Of a stretch of DNA of 64,000 nucleotides, positions 33,036 through 44,809 are shown piece by piece (position 1 is the first letter of the stretch; the number at the start of each line of letters is the position of its first letter). This stretch comes from Microcyclospora pomicola (lineage: Eukaryota; Ascomycota; Dothideomycetes; Capnodiales), in NCBI GenBank assembly GCA_002786065.1, contig NHNY01000011.1, positions 248,001-312,000 of the forward strand, written 5' to 3'. A program made the translations under genes and the position numbers. Under the pieces are notes generated by a model. It did no database searches, had not been told where the DNA came from, and saw only the letters and a program-made list of their open reading frames with translations.

Positions 33036-33652
33036 TCAATCACTCTCACTTCCCGGCCCCTCCACAGTATCGTCATCCTCCAACACCACATCGTCCCCTC
33101 CCAGCTCCATTGTCGCCTCTGCTTTCTGCAACATGCCCCGCAACTCCTTATTTCTCGGATCGACCAAATCCGCCGGCCGTAGCTTAGCTTTATTCCGTAT
33201 CCTGCACAGTATCAGCCTCACAGGATCACCAAGCAACACACTCTCGAAGTCCTAAGACCCCTGAGAAGTTGAACTCACCGCGGATCACACCCCGCATCCA
33301 CCAGGATATCAACCACGGCATTCCCCTCCCCCCACCGCTTCTCGCCCACCTCATTCGTGAACCGCACCGCCTTGTGCAGACACGTGTCGCCTTCCCGCTT
33401 CTCCTTGCCGTCGATCTCCACGCCCTCCTGGTCGAGGATCACGTCCAGCACCTCGTATGCGCCGTACTGCGCCGCGACGTGCAGCGCGCTGTTGCCGAGC
33501 GCATCGGTCGTGGTGTTGAGGAAGTGCGCGATGGCGGCCGGGTCGGAGGAGGAGAAGGGTGGGGAGGAGAGCAGCGAGGTGAGCAGGGAAGTGTTGTTTC
33601 GTCGACAGGATTCCATGAGGAGTTCGCGCGGGGAGGCGCCTTCGTCGGCCAT
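33036..33652 (-). CDS. Short ankyrin-repeat protein (Yar1-like size)
   Basis: Two exons: 33652-33279 and 33201-33036 (76 bp intron), giving 179 residues. Ankyrin repeats occupy residues 5-140: ELLMESCRRNNTSLLTSLL, DALGNSALHVAAQYGAYEVL, GDTCLHKAVRFTNEVGEKRW, then GCDPRIRNKAKLRPADLVD across the junction. The end is acidic (DDVVLEDDDTVE). Size and acidic tail resemble Yar1, the chaperone of ribosomal protein uS3 in yeast, but that match is only by shape. Tail to tail with NSE3 (275 bp). Confidence 0.85.
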
Positions 33653-34023
33653 GGTTGCGGGATTCGGTTATAGAGGGGGGGAAGATGTGATGGGGATCGC
33701 AATGCTTAAAGGATGAAGTAGAGTGACCAGAAGACAGCAGACCTCTAGAAGAGACAATCGATCATGTCAGCGCTATAGAACTTAGCCGCGCGGTTGCTGG
33801 CATGTATGCACAAGATGGATTGCAGGCGACGGTGCTGAGTTCTGAGACGCCGTCCCGCGCTGCGTCATCGTGAGTCTGGGTCCAGCAGCGCTGTCGACAA
33901 TTTTTGGTGCCTTTCACATGTCAATACATGACTGCTCTGGCCCTGCGCAACACCACGAAGGCCCCATCACTATCTATAACTTCCATCTCATCTTCTTACT
34001 CTGGAGAGATATAAGGACACGAA
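33653..34023. promoter_or_regulatory. Divergent promoter, ankyrin gene / RPC11
   Basis: 371 bp between divergent start codons. No coding frame. Confidence 0.5.
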
Positions 34024-34602
34024 ATGTTACTCTGTAAGTCTCCCTGCTTCCCAAGCGACATATTGCCACAGCATCTAACGCTTCGCCCCAAGTCTGTCCG
34101 CAATGTAGCAACATGCTGATCGTCACGCCCTTACCTGCGCACCACACCACATCTGAATCGCGGCAGCACTCCGGACAGAACCGCTTCGAATGCCGCACGT
34201 GTCCCTACCAGATGGTGCTGGACAAGCGCTACTACGAGCGGAAGACGATGAAGCTCAAGGAAGTCGAGGACGTGCTGGGCGGGAGCGAGAGTTGGAAGAA
34301 CGTCGACCGGACCGAAGGTCAGTCTCCGATCTCTCACGACCTTCCTGAGCCCAAGTGTTACTCCGGTTTGACCTGTTCCTCCATCTCTGCTGTTTTCATG
34401 ACGTTCCTTTGGATTCAATGCCTCTCGCGACAGAAACGCTGATTATATCCTTCGTGGTTGTGTCCGATTAGTCCGCTGCAGCAACCCAGCTTGTGACTCG
34501 ACGACGGCGTACTTTCGTCAGGTCCAGATCCGCAGCGCCGATGAGCCCATGACGACGTTCTACCGGTGCGTGGTCTGCTCGAAGGATTGGCGGGAGAATT
34601 GA
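34024..34602 (+). CDS. RPC11: RNA polymerase III subunit C11 (RPC10/Rpc11)
   Basis: Three exons: 34024-34033 (10 bp), 34093-34317 and 34472-34602 (introns of 59 and 154 bp), giving 121 residues. C11 is the RNA-cleavage and termination/reinitiation subunit of Pol III, related to Rpb9 and TFIIS. The N-terminal zinc ribbon is FCPQCSNML followed by FECRTCPYQM; the C-terminal TFIIS-like ribbon is VRCSNPACDSTTAYF, then RSADEPMTTFYRCVVCSKDW. The catalytic pair Asp-Glu (ADEP) is intact. Exon 1 codes only Met-Leu-Leu and one base, and is needed to rebuild MLLFCPQC. The N-terminal ribbon carries about ten more residues between its cysteine pairs than yeast (HHTTSESRQHSG), matching a protein 11 residues longer than the 110-residue yeast one. 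Confidence 0.94.
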
Positions 34603-36114
34603 TCGGACGTACCCACTCTTCTCATAGCAGCAGGCGGTTCTTGCGTTGCCTCCCGAGATTTTTCTTCCGCAGGCGTTATCATGAATGTCCAGGACCAACT
34701 GCACTGGCTGAAATTTCGGAAGTCAAAAATGTCCCGGAGAGAAATCGAACGCCGACCTGGAAGCGGGCGAATTTAGACTTGCTGTATCGTTCGTGGACGC
34801 AGACTTCGACAGTCCTCTCTGCCATGCCCGTCAGAGACGACAGAGCGGATCGATAGCCACCAAACCATCACAGCATACTAAGCACGACGCCTTCTTGACA
34901 CAAGAGAAAGACGGTCCGACACATTTTGGCCCCTGGAGCAGTGAAAATAGAAGCAGAAATGTCTATCGATTTCCCAGCAGGAGCCACATCGCTGCAAACG
35001 GAAACATGTAGATGTAGCTGGGAAGAAACCTCTCGGGATTTAAGAGGCACAGGGAGGTAGATGGGAATAAGAGATCAGACGACAGAGGGAGATAGATCGT
35101 TGTAAGCGTGCTGAGCGTCACGACTAAGATGTCTGCGATTCAATGCATGTCGCCGTGCCAGATAGACCACGCCAGCCGTGCAGACTCGCATGTACGTTCA
35201 GACGCCTCCGTTCGAAATAGAACGACAACAGCTCGAGTTCGAATAGGTACATACCTTACATGCTTAACGGAAATCGAGCTTCAAATGTTGCCTTGAGGAT
35301 TTGGTATCTGCTTCATGGATCCCGTGCTCATGGGTAAGGTACCTAGATAGCCACCTCACACACCTCACCTCATCACACGCACCATAATCGGCACCAACAA
35401 AGCTCAATGCCAAAGCAGCAGAACGCAGCGCCTCCACGCTACACATGTGCCACACTCGCGTCTGCCAGCCTAGCCAAACAGATGGGTATAAGGCATCACG
35501 ATACGGACGGAGACGTGCGCAGCGGACGTCGGAATACAAGTTATATACCTCACACTTGACCTACTGTACTGTACAGTCGAGTTCAGGAGATGACGTGACA
35601 GGACATTGCCATTGCATGGTCGAGTGCAACGTAGCAAAAATTCCTGGAGGTCCTCGTGATATGATGGCCTTCCGCGATATCCATTCTAAGAGACGTTTTC
35701 TCCCCCTTCCCGTGTTAGGGGATGTTTTGGTATCTCTTGATCTTTCAGAAACAAAATAACTAACAGAAGAAAGAATGAAGCCCATTTTTCTTTTAGAGGT
35801 TGTGGGTGGGGTACAAAGCATAGGCTCAAACACCTCCATCGCACGTCAACAGTAATGGTATCAGCCATGTGCCAGGACTGTGTCCTGTCGCAGTCCCCTC
35901 AAGTAGTGCTGCTGCTCCCTGCAGCCTTTCCAGACATTTCCGACCTGGCTGGGGGATTTCCCATGTCCCATTCTCGTCAATCTTTCCTTGCCTTGCCTAT
36001 TCCCTCCCTTTCCGTTTCCAGTGATGCAGACCCGTCGGAGTCTACGCGGCCTGAAAGTTCAACCTTCCCAATCAATCAAGAACAAAGTGAGCTGAACAAA
36101 CACCTCATTCATCT
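34603..36114. other. Intergenic, no gene seen
   Basis: 1.5 kb between the stops of RPC11 and PAL1 (convergent). It would contain both 3' UTRs and leaves about 1 kb unexplained. I looked for a tRNA near 34745 because of a TTCGA-like block next to a T-run, but the stems do not pair. Frames on both strands lack protein character. Confidence 0.5.
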
Positions 36115-38077
36115 TCAACCCTCCCGCCCTTCCGGACGCGTGCGACGCCCTCCCTTGAGCGATTTCATGCGATTGAGAAATCCGCCGCCACTGCTGGGAG
36201 CCGCGTCATCCTCCTTGCTGCTCGGTCGAGCGGTCGCGCTATCGCTCGTCACCGACCGGACCAGACCGTTGCCGTTCTTGGAGGCGCTGGCCGCCCGCGG
36301 ACGGCCGATGTTAGCGGGGTGTTCCTGTTCGGCGATGCGGATCTGGGTGCCTTTCTTGTCAAAGGCCGCCGAGTAGTCCGTGTCGAAGGGGTTGATCTCG
36401 TTCTCCTTGGTGTAGGTGGTGCGAGACGGCCCGCCGGCGCTGGCGGTCTGGTGAGGGGGGCTGGGGGAGCGATAGAGGGCCTCGGGACTTCGCATTTCGT
36501 TGGAGTTGTGTCTGCGAGGGTTCGACATGCCGCGGAATCGCTGTGCGATCGACTTCTTCCGTGAAATGCCGCTGTTCGCCTCTGCCGCCTCTTCAGAGCC
36601 ACGACGGATGGCGCTCCTTGGGGCGGGAGCTCCATCGAGGAAGGTCGAGGTGCCTAGACCGTAGGTTTCATCCCCATGGACTTGCTCGGCGCGATCGGTG
36701 GGGTTGATGATGTTGGCGGTGTTGGCCTTGCGAGTGGCGGCGAATCCAGTGAAGGCCTCCTCGCCACGGCCGTGGAATGTGTCCAGATCAAGGCGTGAGC
36801 GTACAGGACCTGAACCACCCAATGCCATGTTTGCGGAGCCTTCAGGGAAAGCCTGCATGGGGGCTTTGTGGTTTCTGCGGTTACGGTGAGGGTTGCAAGC
36901 ATCGAACGGACCGTCGTGGTGGAAAACTAGCAACACAGTCAGTAGAGTTCTCGCTTTGCTTGTTGGAATTGTTGAAAGTGAAACTCACGTCCTTGCCCGT
37001 AGACTCCCGTGACATCAAGTTTGTCGATAATGTCCAATCCCTGCGGCCGCTTTGACCTATCCTTCCCTGACCTCTCCTTTTCCCGCCTGTGTCTCTCTTC
37101 GCGCTCCTTACGACGCTCTCTCCTCCTGCACTCCTCCGACTCTGTGCGCTCGCGATGCTCAGGACGTGCTCCGCGTTCTCGGCGTTCGCGCTTGTCCTTG
37201 TCCATGACCGACGACTCCGACAAACCACGTGGACGACCCATCGCTCTCTTGTCGGGACTTGGTGGTGCGCGTGGACGGGGTTCACGTCGTTCGCTCGAGT
37301 TTCCTGGACGCATCGGCATGGTGCCTGCGCGTGGCGGTAGGCCGGTCTGAACGGCACTTCCGGAGGGAGCTGTGTTGGCTGTCAGTCTTTGTTTGGGTAG
37401 ATTGTGGGCTGCGCAGCTCGTACCGTGTGGCGGCCGGGGCTTGTCGGTCAGCGATAGCTCGTTCTGCAGCAGAGGATAGTCAGCGAATCGTGCGCAAAAG
37501 GTTTGAAAGCGCTGCATGGCTTTGGCAGTGCGTCGAGAATTGGCTGATGAAGGTGCTTTGTTGGACGTCCCCGAAAGCCGATCATTCGGTCAAGGCTCGT
37601 CGCAAGCTGGAGTACAAGAATGATTCCGTGACACGGATCGGTGCAGGGGTGACCACGTACAAACATGTCTGCGGGAAACGAAGTCGCAGTGGCGTTGGGC
37701 GTGTTGGCGACGCTCCGGCTGCCACTCGCGACCTTGGTGACGGGCGAGGCGGTCACTTCGCTGCTGTCGAGAAAGGGGTTGCGCGACATCTGTGAAGGTT
37801 GCGGCGCGGGCTGCGCTCGATGCTCGGGAAAGAGCTTGTATTGAGGCGAGGGCGAGGTGGCGGGCGAGGTGCGATTGCGGAAGGGGTTGTTGGACTTCAA
37901 GTTCAAGGAGAGCTGGTTGGGATTGTGGACGAGGTTGGGCATGAGACCCGGCGAGGGCTGGCGGTCTGTGTGAGAGGCAGGAATGTTAATGCGCACATCT
38001 TATCGGATAAGCGGTGATGTGAAACAGGGTATAGGGAACGTACTTGGCACCGCCAGCACAACGGGTTGCGCAGCCAT
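36115..38077 (-). CDS. PAL1: Pal1 cell-morphology protein
   Basis: Five exons: 38077-38044, 37965-37661, 37463-37424, 37369-36989 and 36926-36115 (introns of 78, 197, 54 and 62 bp), giving 523 residues. Pal1 family proteins localise to sites of polarised growth and endocytic patches and help maintain cell shape. The diagnostic block is rebuilt across the last junction: LDIIDKLDVTGVYGQG joined to LFHHDGPFDACNPHRNR, then APMQAFPEGSANMALGG. Upstream is a highly charged Arg/Glu region (CRRRERRKEREERHRREKE) in exon 4 and NPF motifs (NNPFRN, SRNPFLD; later INPFDTD), which bind EH-domain endocytic adaptors. Exon 1 codes MAAQPVVLAVP only. The 3' part is Ser/Arg/Gly-rich and probably disordered. The acceptor of the small third exon was chosen by frame and by the NELSLTDKPRP match. 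Confidence 0.9.
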
Positions 38078-39447
38078 GTGGAGACGTGATAATGTTGGAG
38101 GTACTGTACAGCAAGTATGATTGGCACTATAGCCGACGTGACGTCTCGTTGTCTCAGGACGAGACTGGCGGGTCCGGTGTGTACAGGAAGGGGAGTCGTA
38201 TGGTGAAGAGGAAGTGGTCGGGCTGGAATGGGCAAAAGGCAACCAGGTATGTCGCAGAGATGCGGAGAATAGTGTAGAGTGCAGGCTAACTACGCTGTTG
38301 TGATGGAGCTTGACGTCGCCCGCGGTAGATTTCTGGACTTGGGGCGGGCTGAGGGGGTGCTGGGCGGTGATCCAGGGTCCCGAATCGATCGTCGGCGTCT
38401 GCACCCGTCACCCGCTGGTCGAGGAGAATCGAGGCCGAAGATGGATGCTGGCGGATATGCTCGTGTCCTGCTGATGGATGGATGGTGGTGGTGGTTGTTG
38501 TTGTTGTTAAGGTGGTGCGCAGGTGGGGGATGGGTGGTTTGCGGTGTCAGGGATGTTCAGCAGAAAAGAACGAAAGGAGAGAAAGAGGGAGGGGATGCAG
38601 GGGTAGCAGATGCAGGAATGAGGAACAGCTTCGAAAAGGTACAGTTGTACTGATGGTTATTATGATGCCCAAGACCGAGTGGATCAACTTAGGCTATGGT
38701 AAAAGGACGCGCATTTCATAGACTTCCAAACGATTGCGGGTCAACTATCATCGTATGCGTTCGATCAAGGTTTGGCTCCTTTGCATCCTTGGGCTCTCGG
38801 CCGACGGTGCCATTGCTGAGGGCCAAGCACACGTCAGGTATGTACTGGACTGTTTTGATGGCTCTGCTTCGATGCCTTTGAACTCATGCATGGTGCCTGG
38901 CACTAGTTAGTCACTGTACATCGTATTCTGAGATTAGTATAGCAAGTGATGTATGCTCCCACCTCCGTGTGGTTGTCCATGGCCAGCCACTCCGGCCTTC
39001 CGCGGCGAACATATGTTCACTCGTGCACCACACCACCCATCTACTGTAAATGAAATCATTCCAACCCCTCAAGCACATCCTAGTACGGCATCCATCATGA
39101 GTTGCGCCCGATGACCTCGGTGAAAGTGTACGGATGGACTCATAATACCCGATCGCTGCCCCTGTCGATGATCTGGACAGCCGTCGTGGCGGCCGATCAC
39201 GAGACCCTGCCCAACGCCCATACCACGCCAAGCTCTGCCGGACCGCTTTGGTGCTGCTCAGTTACCACATCATGCTGCACGCCTACACAGTGTTCGGTGC
39301 ATCAACAGCTACATCCTAACAACAATTACCTTGCCTAACAATAATCAGAAGGGTTGCCACTGATACCCCACAGCCATACCAGACCTCCATCTACGCATCC
39401 TCGACACCTCACCCTTTCCCCCTCCTCTCCCGTCCTCTCCGCCCGAC
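38078..39447. other. Divergent intergenic region, PAL1 / MED31
   Basis: 1.37 kb between divergent start codons. A GGAT/GGT/TTG microsatellite lies at 38474-38508. No convincing gene. Confidence 0.55.
38474..38508 (+). repeat. Microsatellite (GGAT)n(GGT)n(TTG)n
   Basis: Short compound simple repeat (gatggatggatgg, then ggtggtggttgttgttgttgtt) in the PAL1-MED31 intergenic region. Of interest only as a variable marker. Confidence 0.7.
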
Positions 39448-39967
39448 ATGGCGGGAAGTCAGGTCAACGGCGCCAAGGCACGCGACATCAACCAATTCGC
39501 CGGCTCCACCAGATTCGAGATTGAACTCGAGGTACGCAAACGTCTCCAATCTCCCTCGACAGCATTGAGTACGAGGTATGTGTTACGATGCGCGGGCTAA
39601 CCTTGCATTACCCGCATCCAGTTCGTGCAGATGTTGGGCAACCCGCACTACCTGCAACATCTGGCCACCCAGAAGCTGCTCGACGACGACGACTTTGTGC
39701 GCTATCTCGACTATCTGCAATACTTCAAGGAACCCGCATATCTCAAGTATCTCCTGTATGGCGCCCTGTGAATGCCCTCCGATCTGCCATCGATCCGTCC
39801 CTGGGATGAACTGACGCGAATGCTCATCTAGATATCCAGGTCCGACCCTCCGTGCTCTGGAGCTCCTGCAACAGGAACGGTTCCGCAAGGAGATCCTCGC
39901 GCCATCCGTCGTGGAAGCCATGAGAGAACAAGGCCTTGAAGCTGCCACGGCGGGATTCGCGACGTGA
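39448..39967 (+). CDS. MED31: Mediator complex subunit 31 (Soh1)
   Basis: Three exons: 39448-39531, 39622-39755 and 39832-39967 (introns of 90 and 76 bp), giving 117 residues. MED31 is the most conserved subunit of Mediator's middle module. The sequence follows the family closely: STRFEIELE joined to FVQMLGNPHYLQHLATQKLL, then DFVRYLDYLQYFKEPAYLKY and, over the second junction, LLYPGPTLRALELLQQERFR. The stop at 39965-39967 sits in ACGTGAGTG, which also resembles a splice donor, so a longer C-terminus is possible, but the core domain is complete without it. Confidence 0.93.
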
Positions 39968-41958
39968 GTGCTGAGACGGAAATGTTAACCACCCGTGTCG
40001 ATCTGCTCTATCTCAACTCTGAGCACATTGTGAGTGTTCTACCGCCTTGACAACTCGACATTTCATACATGTCGAACGTCACTGCTGTTCAGCAACGATG
40101 GAATAGTATTGGTGGTTCTGTGGCCACCACCACATGTCGATGTTCCGCCTGCTAGAATCAGGCAACATTCCTGTATATCCATGCATGACATGGCATCGCA
40201 AGAACTAAGGCTTCCGATGTTGCGTCTTATCAATGTGGCTCTGCTAGAGTTTTGTTGATGAGAACAACAAAGCTTCGTTCATACAGAATCTACGGCATCG
40301 TATGACAACCCATTGTGACTAGACATTGCACGTCGGAAGGAGTTGTTACTGGTCCAAGGAGGGGCTCGATTAGTTGGTATGAAAGAGAGTGCTGCATCTT
40401 GATCGTCACGAACCGGCAAACGGATAGGGAGTATCGAGAGTGCTGTTATCCATACTATTCTAGAGCTGGAGTTGGTCGTAGCAAACACCTGGCTCTACAG
40501 ACGCAGGTGTGAGATGGAAGATAGGTCGTCGTGTCGACTAGCAAATGTACAGGCATCTGATGTGTTTGTGTCCATGTGCTGTGTGCATCGTCACCTAGAC
40601 ACTTCATACAACAATTGAGCTGTCGTCTGTGTTTGAAAAGGACGGGACTCTCGAAAGATGCTTCTAGACCACCTCCATCCCACATTGCGCAACTGCTCTA
40701 CACCTAGAAAAAGTGCAACAATTGGCGACATGAGCAGCAAGATAGGTAGAGACCTGAGATGTACCTGATGTTCCCACCGTAAATGTAGGTAAACCCTAGT
40801 TCCTCGCCAATGGTCGAGTCCCCTATTAATTCATGTAAGCGCGCGTTTCACCATGTCCCTGCAAACCAAGACTCGACAGCCAATCGACCCTGGAAGTGCC
40901 ATGCAGCTAGCCACCCTAGGTCAACCTCCATGTACCACAAATGTACAAGCACACTACTCTGTAGAACACCACCTCAGCGAACTCCTGCTGTGCCCCATTA
41001 TACCCGTCCGGCCGCATACGCTCGAGCTCGAATCTCACAACATTTCGATGGCTTGGTGAAGAGATAAGAGACAAAACTGGATCTGCTGGCAGCCATTGTT
41101 CCTTTTCCCCTCCATCATCGAATTCATCGACATCATCAAACCTCCTGAGTGTTGCCAACCGCCGCGCCACGCGGACGCAGCATATCTTTCCGTCACTTAG
41201 CTTCATCTTGAAACGAGCAGGCCTCCTTCTCTCTCACGCCTAAGCACCTATTCGCCCTACTGCGGCGTCAACAGAGCTTGGCGAAGGGCAACTCGTTCGT
41301 CACCGGCGGGTCCAACCAACTTCGCTTGTTGCAAGACGCACGGCACAGGCTCTGGCCGGTCCATCGCAGCACACGACACTCCGTACAGTACCTTGCTGCC
41401 GGCGTAGCCCAGCACATCACCCCGGTTGTGCTTCGTCTCTTCTACCTAGTTCTGAAGCACCGAGTCCTTCAGCTGCTAGGTCGAGACTCGCCCGGCCGGA
41501 TAACCTGCGACTCGAATCGATGCCTGTCATTGCCTCGTGACACCTCCGTACCCAGACCACACGCTCTTTTATCGACTACGCCCGCGACACTGGTGTCCTT
41601 CCTCGAGCGAGCTTTGCCTGTCCTTTCTCCCGGTCCTCATCCATACGCACTCGACCCTCGACACCCGACCATCGCTTTTCACATACGATTCTTCTGTTGC
41701 TGCTGCGCGGCACTTCACGATTCCCTTGTCCCGGGAACACATATTCACACCATCATTCACTTACTCTTTCATTGTTGAACTTTCCACCGCGCGGCGCTCG
41801 ACAGTACAACAATTACCGTCGACCTGTTCTTCTAGCTGGCCCTAGCAAATAAATACCGAACCGCGGACCGCAGGATATACACCCAATTTGAAGCATCTGG
41901 TTGACATATTTGCGCACCATAACGACGGGGCTCTACCACTCTTGACGTCTTTCGACAT
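39968..41958. other. Intergenic, upstream of the metalloreductase
   Basis: 2 kb without a gene. The last 700 bp are pyrimidine-rich and probably contain the metalloreductase promoter and leader; a 166-residue frame there (41278-41778) has no protein character. A single GATA core (gagataag, about 41064) is seen, too little to claim iron regulation. Confidence 0.5.
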
Positions 41959-43844
41959 ATGATGACGATCCGTAAGATGTTCACACTCGAGATCTTGGCG
42001 CTGGTCGCAGCCCTACTTCCACGGACTTTTGCAGAGGCACCAACGGAGACACCTGAACAGATGGCCGCGGAGGCTTTGGTGGAGAACGAGAACTGGAAGA
42101 TTGTCAGATATTGTGCATGGACATGGATTGCGCTCGTGGGGTTCACGTTCATCTGCCGCATGGTCATCCACCTGTTCCAGCACATCCGGAAGCTGGCAAA
42201 CTTGTCTCATAACAGTGGCAGCGATAACAAACAACGATATTTCAGCATTCCTCATGAGAACTGGGCGATGATCAAACGTTATCTCGTCACCGCCCCGCTG
42301 CTGAAGAAGCGACACAACCGCGAATTCAAGCTGTCGGCGGCGATCAACGTGGGCACTTTACCGAGTCGTCTGCAGACTTTGTTTCTTGTTGGTATGTTGT
42401 GAACACGCCATGGATTCTGGTACGCATCAAGCTGATCATTCACCCAGGATACTTCGTGATGAACATTGCGCTGTGCGCCATCACCATCGAGTGGACGAAA
42501 GCGACCTTTTACGATGATGCCGTCAAGCGGACTGGCACACTTGCCGTCGTGAATATGGTCCCGCTCTTTTTGCTGGCTGGCCGCAATAACCCGCTCATCG
42601 CGGTTTTGGGCATCTCATTCGACACATACAACCTCATTCATCGCTGGATCGGACGCATAGTCGTGTTCGAGGCCGTCGCTCATGGTGCGTTCTGGGCAGC
42701 TGGGAAGATCGCCAGCATGGGTGCCAGCAAAGGCTGGACCATTATCGGCAAAGCCATGAGCAGCGAGTTCATCCTTACCGGCACTGTTGGGGTGTTTGCT
42801 TTCATGGCTCTCATCCTGCACTCACCATCCATCATCCGCCACGCCTTTTACGAGACATTTCTCCACATTCACATCCTCTTGGCTGCGACTGCAGTGGCAG
42901 GCGTCTGGCTACACACCAAGGGGATGGAGCAGCAGAAGTTCGTCGTCGCTGCAGTCCTCTTCTGGGTGATCGAACGCTGCCTGCGCATGATCAGTATCAT
43001 CTACCGCAATACCGGCCGCAGCATCTCCAAAGCAGAGGTGGAGGCGCTGCCGGGTGATGCGATGAGAGTGACGCTCCACATCACCCGACCATGGAAGTTC
43101 CAGCCCGGCCAGCACATCTACCTGTACATGCCTACCGTTGGGCTCTGGACCTCCCACCCCTTCTCGCTCGTCTGGAGCTCCGAAGATGCCGATCCCACGT
43201 CCGAGAAGCTTCTCCCTACCTCTCGCACCGACCCCTTCGCCCCCAAGAAGACCACCATGTCTCTCATCATCCGCCGCCGCACCGGCTTCACGGACAACCT
43301 CTTCCGCAAAGCCGAACGCTCCGCCAGCGGCAAATTCCTCACTACCGCCCTAGTCGAGGGGCCTTACGGCGCGCAGAGCTTTCGCTCCTATGGCACCGTG
43401 ATGCTCTTCGCCGCCGGCGTCGGCATCACACACCAGGTCCCGCACGTGCGCGATCTCGTCGTTGCGCACGCCAACGGCACCTGCGCGACGCGCCGCGTGA
43501 CTCTCGTCTGGGTCATCCAGTCGCCCGAACACCTCGAGTGGATCCGGCCGTGGATGACGCAGATCCTCGCGCTGGAGAAGCGCCGCGACATCCTGCGCAT
43601 CCTGCTGTTCATCACCCGGCCCCGCAGCACGAAAGAAGTCGTCTCCCCCTCCTCCAGCGTACAAATGTTTCCCGGCAAACCCGACGTCGGCGCCCTCATG
43701 GAGAAGGAGCTGCCGTTGCAGGTCGGCGCCATGGCCGTCAGCGTCTGTGGCACGGGCAGCATGGCGGATGATGTCCGTCAGGCCGCGCGGGAGCGCTGTC
43801 AACGGACCGAGATTGACTTTTTCGAGGAGGCGTTTTCGTGGTGA
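41959..43844 (+). CDS. FRE-type ferric/cupric reductase
   Basis: Two exons: 41959-42391 and 42448-43844 (56 bp intron), giving 609 residues. It should pass electrons from NADPH through FAD and two b-hemes across the membrane to Fe(III) or Cu(II). N-terminal hydrophobic segment TLEILALVAALLPRTFA may be a signal peptide, then TM helices. Heme-binding histidines appear in two helices: IHRWIGRIVVFEAVAHGAFW and FLHIHILLAATAVAGVWLH. The FAD-binding part has WKFQPGQHIYLYMPTVGLW and HPFSLVWSSED. The NAD(P) part has VEGPYGAQSFRSYGTVMLFA with AAGVGITHQVPHVRDL, and the C-terminal VCGTGSMADDVRQAARE. Ferric-reductase versus NADPH-oxidase identity rests on this arrangement; metal preference is unknown. The third codon position is very GC-rich in the FAD/NAD part. 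Confidence 0.92.
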
Positions 43845-44809
43845 GCGGGCGGATGTGTTGGGGGATGATGATGCTCATGATGTTTTCATTCATTTGGGGA
43901 GGGAATTTGAGACGTGTGCTGGTTTGGATGGACACGGATGTACAGTCACATACCGTGCATACATACCTTGTGTATACCTACGTAAGTGTCTCCCTTGCGA
44001 GACATTCCTGTACAACCTTGCTCAACCGCATCCAGCTATCCCATCCATCCATCTACCGTTCCATGAAACCATGCCAGACTTGCTTTACTCAACTTTCCTC
44101 CGTTCACGGCCCATTCCTTACCTTACCTTACCAATCTCATATCTCGCATCTGATATCTGATATCTCGTACGGAGGAATGTGACACCCTCTCCCCGCCTGA
44201 CACGACATCCTTGCATGAAGATAGCATTCCTTTCTCGCCGGCAGAGGGGCACGAATATCTTTCGGCTATGCATAGACATGCAGAGCAGTACGTCTACTGC
44301 ACGTACAGATACGGAAGAAGTGGATAGGGGTAAAAGAGAAGTAGATCAGTTGTGAAGTTGTGAAGTTGTATAGTTGTGGAATTGTGGAGTGGAGGTGAGG
44401 TAGGGATGATGACCTGAAGGCAGCCGGGGTGTGATCGTGCATCGTGAGTCTGTTGGGCATACATGCCCCGTGATCTTTGTGTCAAGTGCATTTGAGAAGC
44501 GGTTTTGTCTATCTAGAGGTACCGACTTGACTGGAGCGTTTCACGCTTCACTCCGCTTCTTGCAGTGAGCCGAGACTCTCTCGATCTCACCCCTTGTTCA
44601 ATGGTTACTGCGTTTCTTTTTGCCTCGCCTGCCATCTCGTCCATTCGTTATGTTACACTCATAACCTACAGTGCTGGGTCAACATCTTAATGCTCGCTTT
44701 GTAGGATAAGTACCCGAGACCAAGGGGTTTCGACGGCGAAGTGGTAGGACAAGAATAGAGCAAACAGGTAGAGGAAAGGTGCTCCAGACTAAGGACAGGG
44801 AAGGCGCAC
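43845..44809. other. Convergent 3' region
   Basis: About 960 bp between the stops of the metalloreductase and the glutathione transferase. Contains short tandem imperfect repeats (ttgtgaag units near 44350-44370; ccttac and gatatct units near 44117-44165). No gene seen. Confidence 0.55.

Noticed and set aside
34735-34800. Possible minus-strand tRNA: TTCGA-type box followed by a T-run
   Set aside because: The T-stem does not pair and no 5' acceptor strand matching the 3' end is found within 100 bp.
35855-36376. 173-residue + strand frame overlapping the 3' end of PAL1
   Set aside because: Starts in the presumed PAL1 3' UTR and runs antisense to its coding sequence; no protein character.
41278-41778. 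166-residue frame upstream of the metalloreductase
   Set aside because: Pyrimidine-rich leader-like sequence; no domain, and the frame does not connect to the downstream gene.
43091-43771. 226-residue frame in another reading frame of the metalloreductase
   Set aside because: Arg/Pro/His-rich shadow caused by the high GC third position of the real gene.
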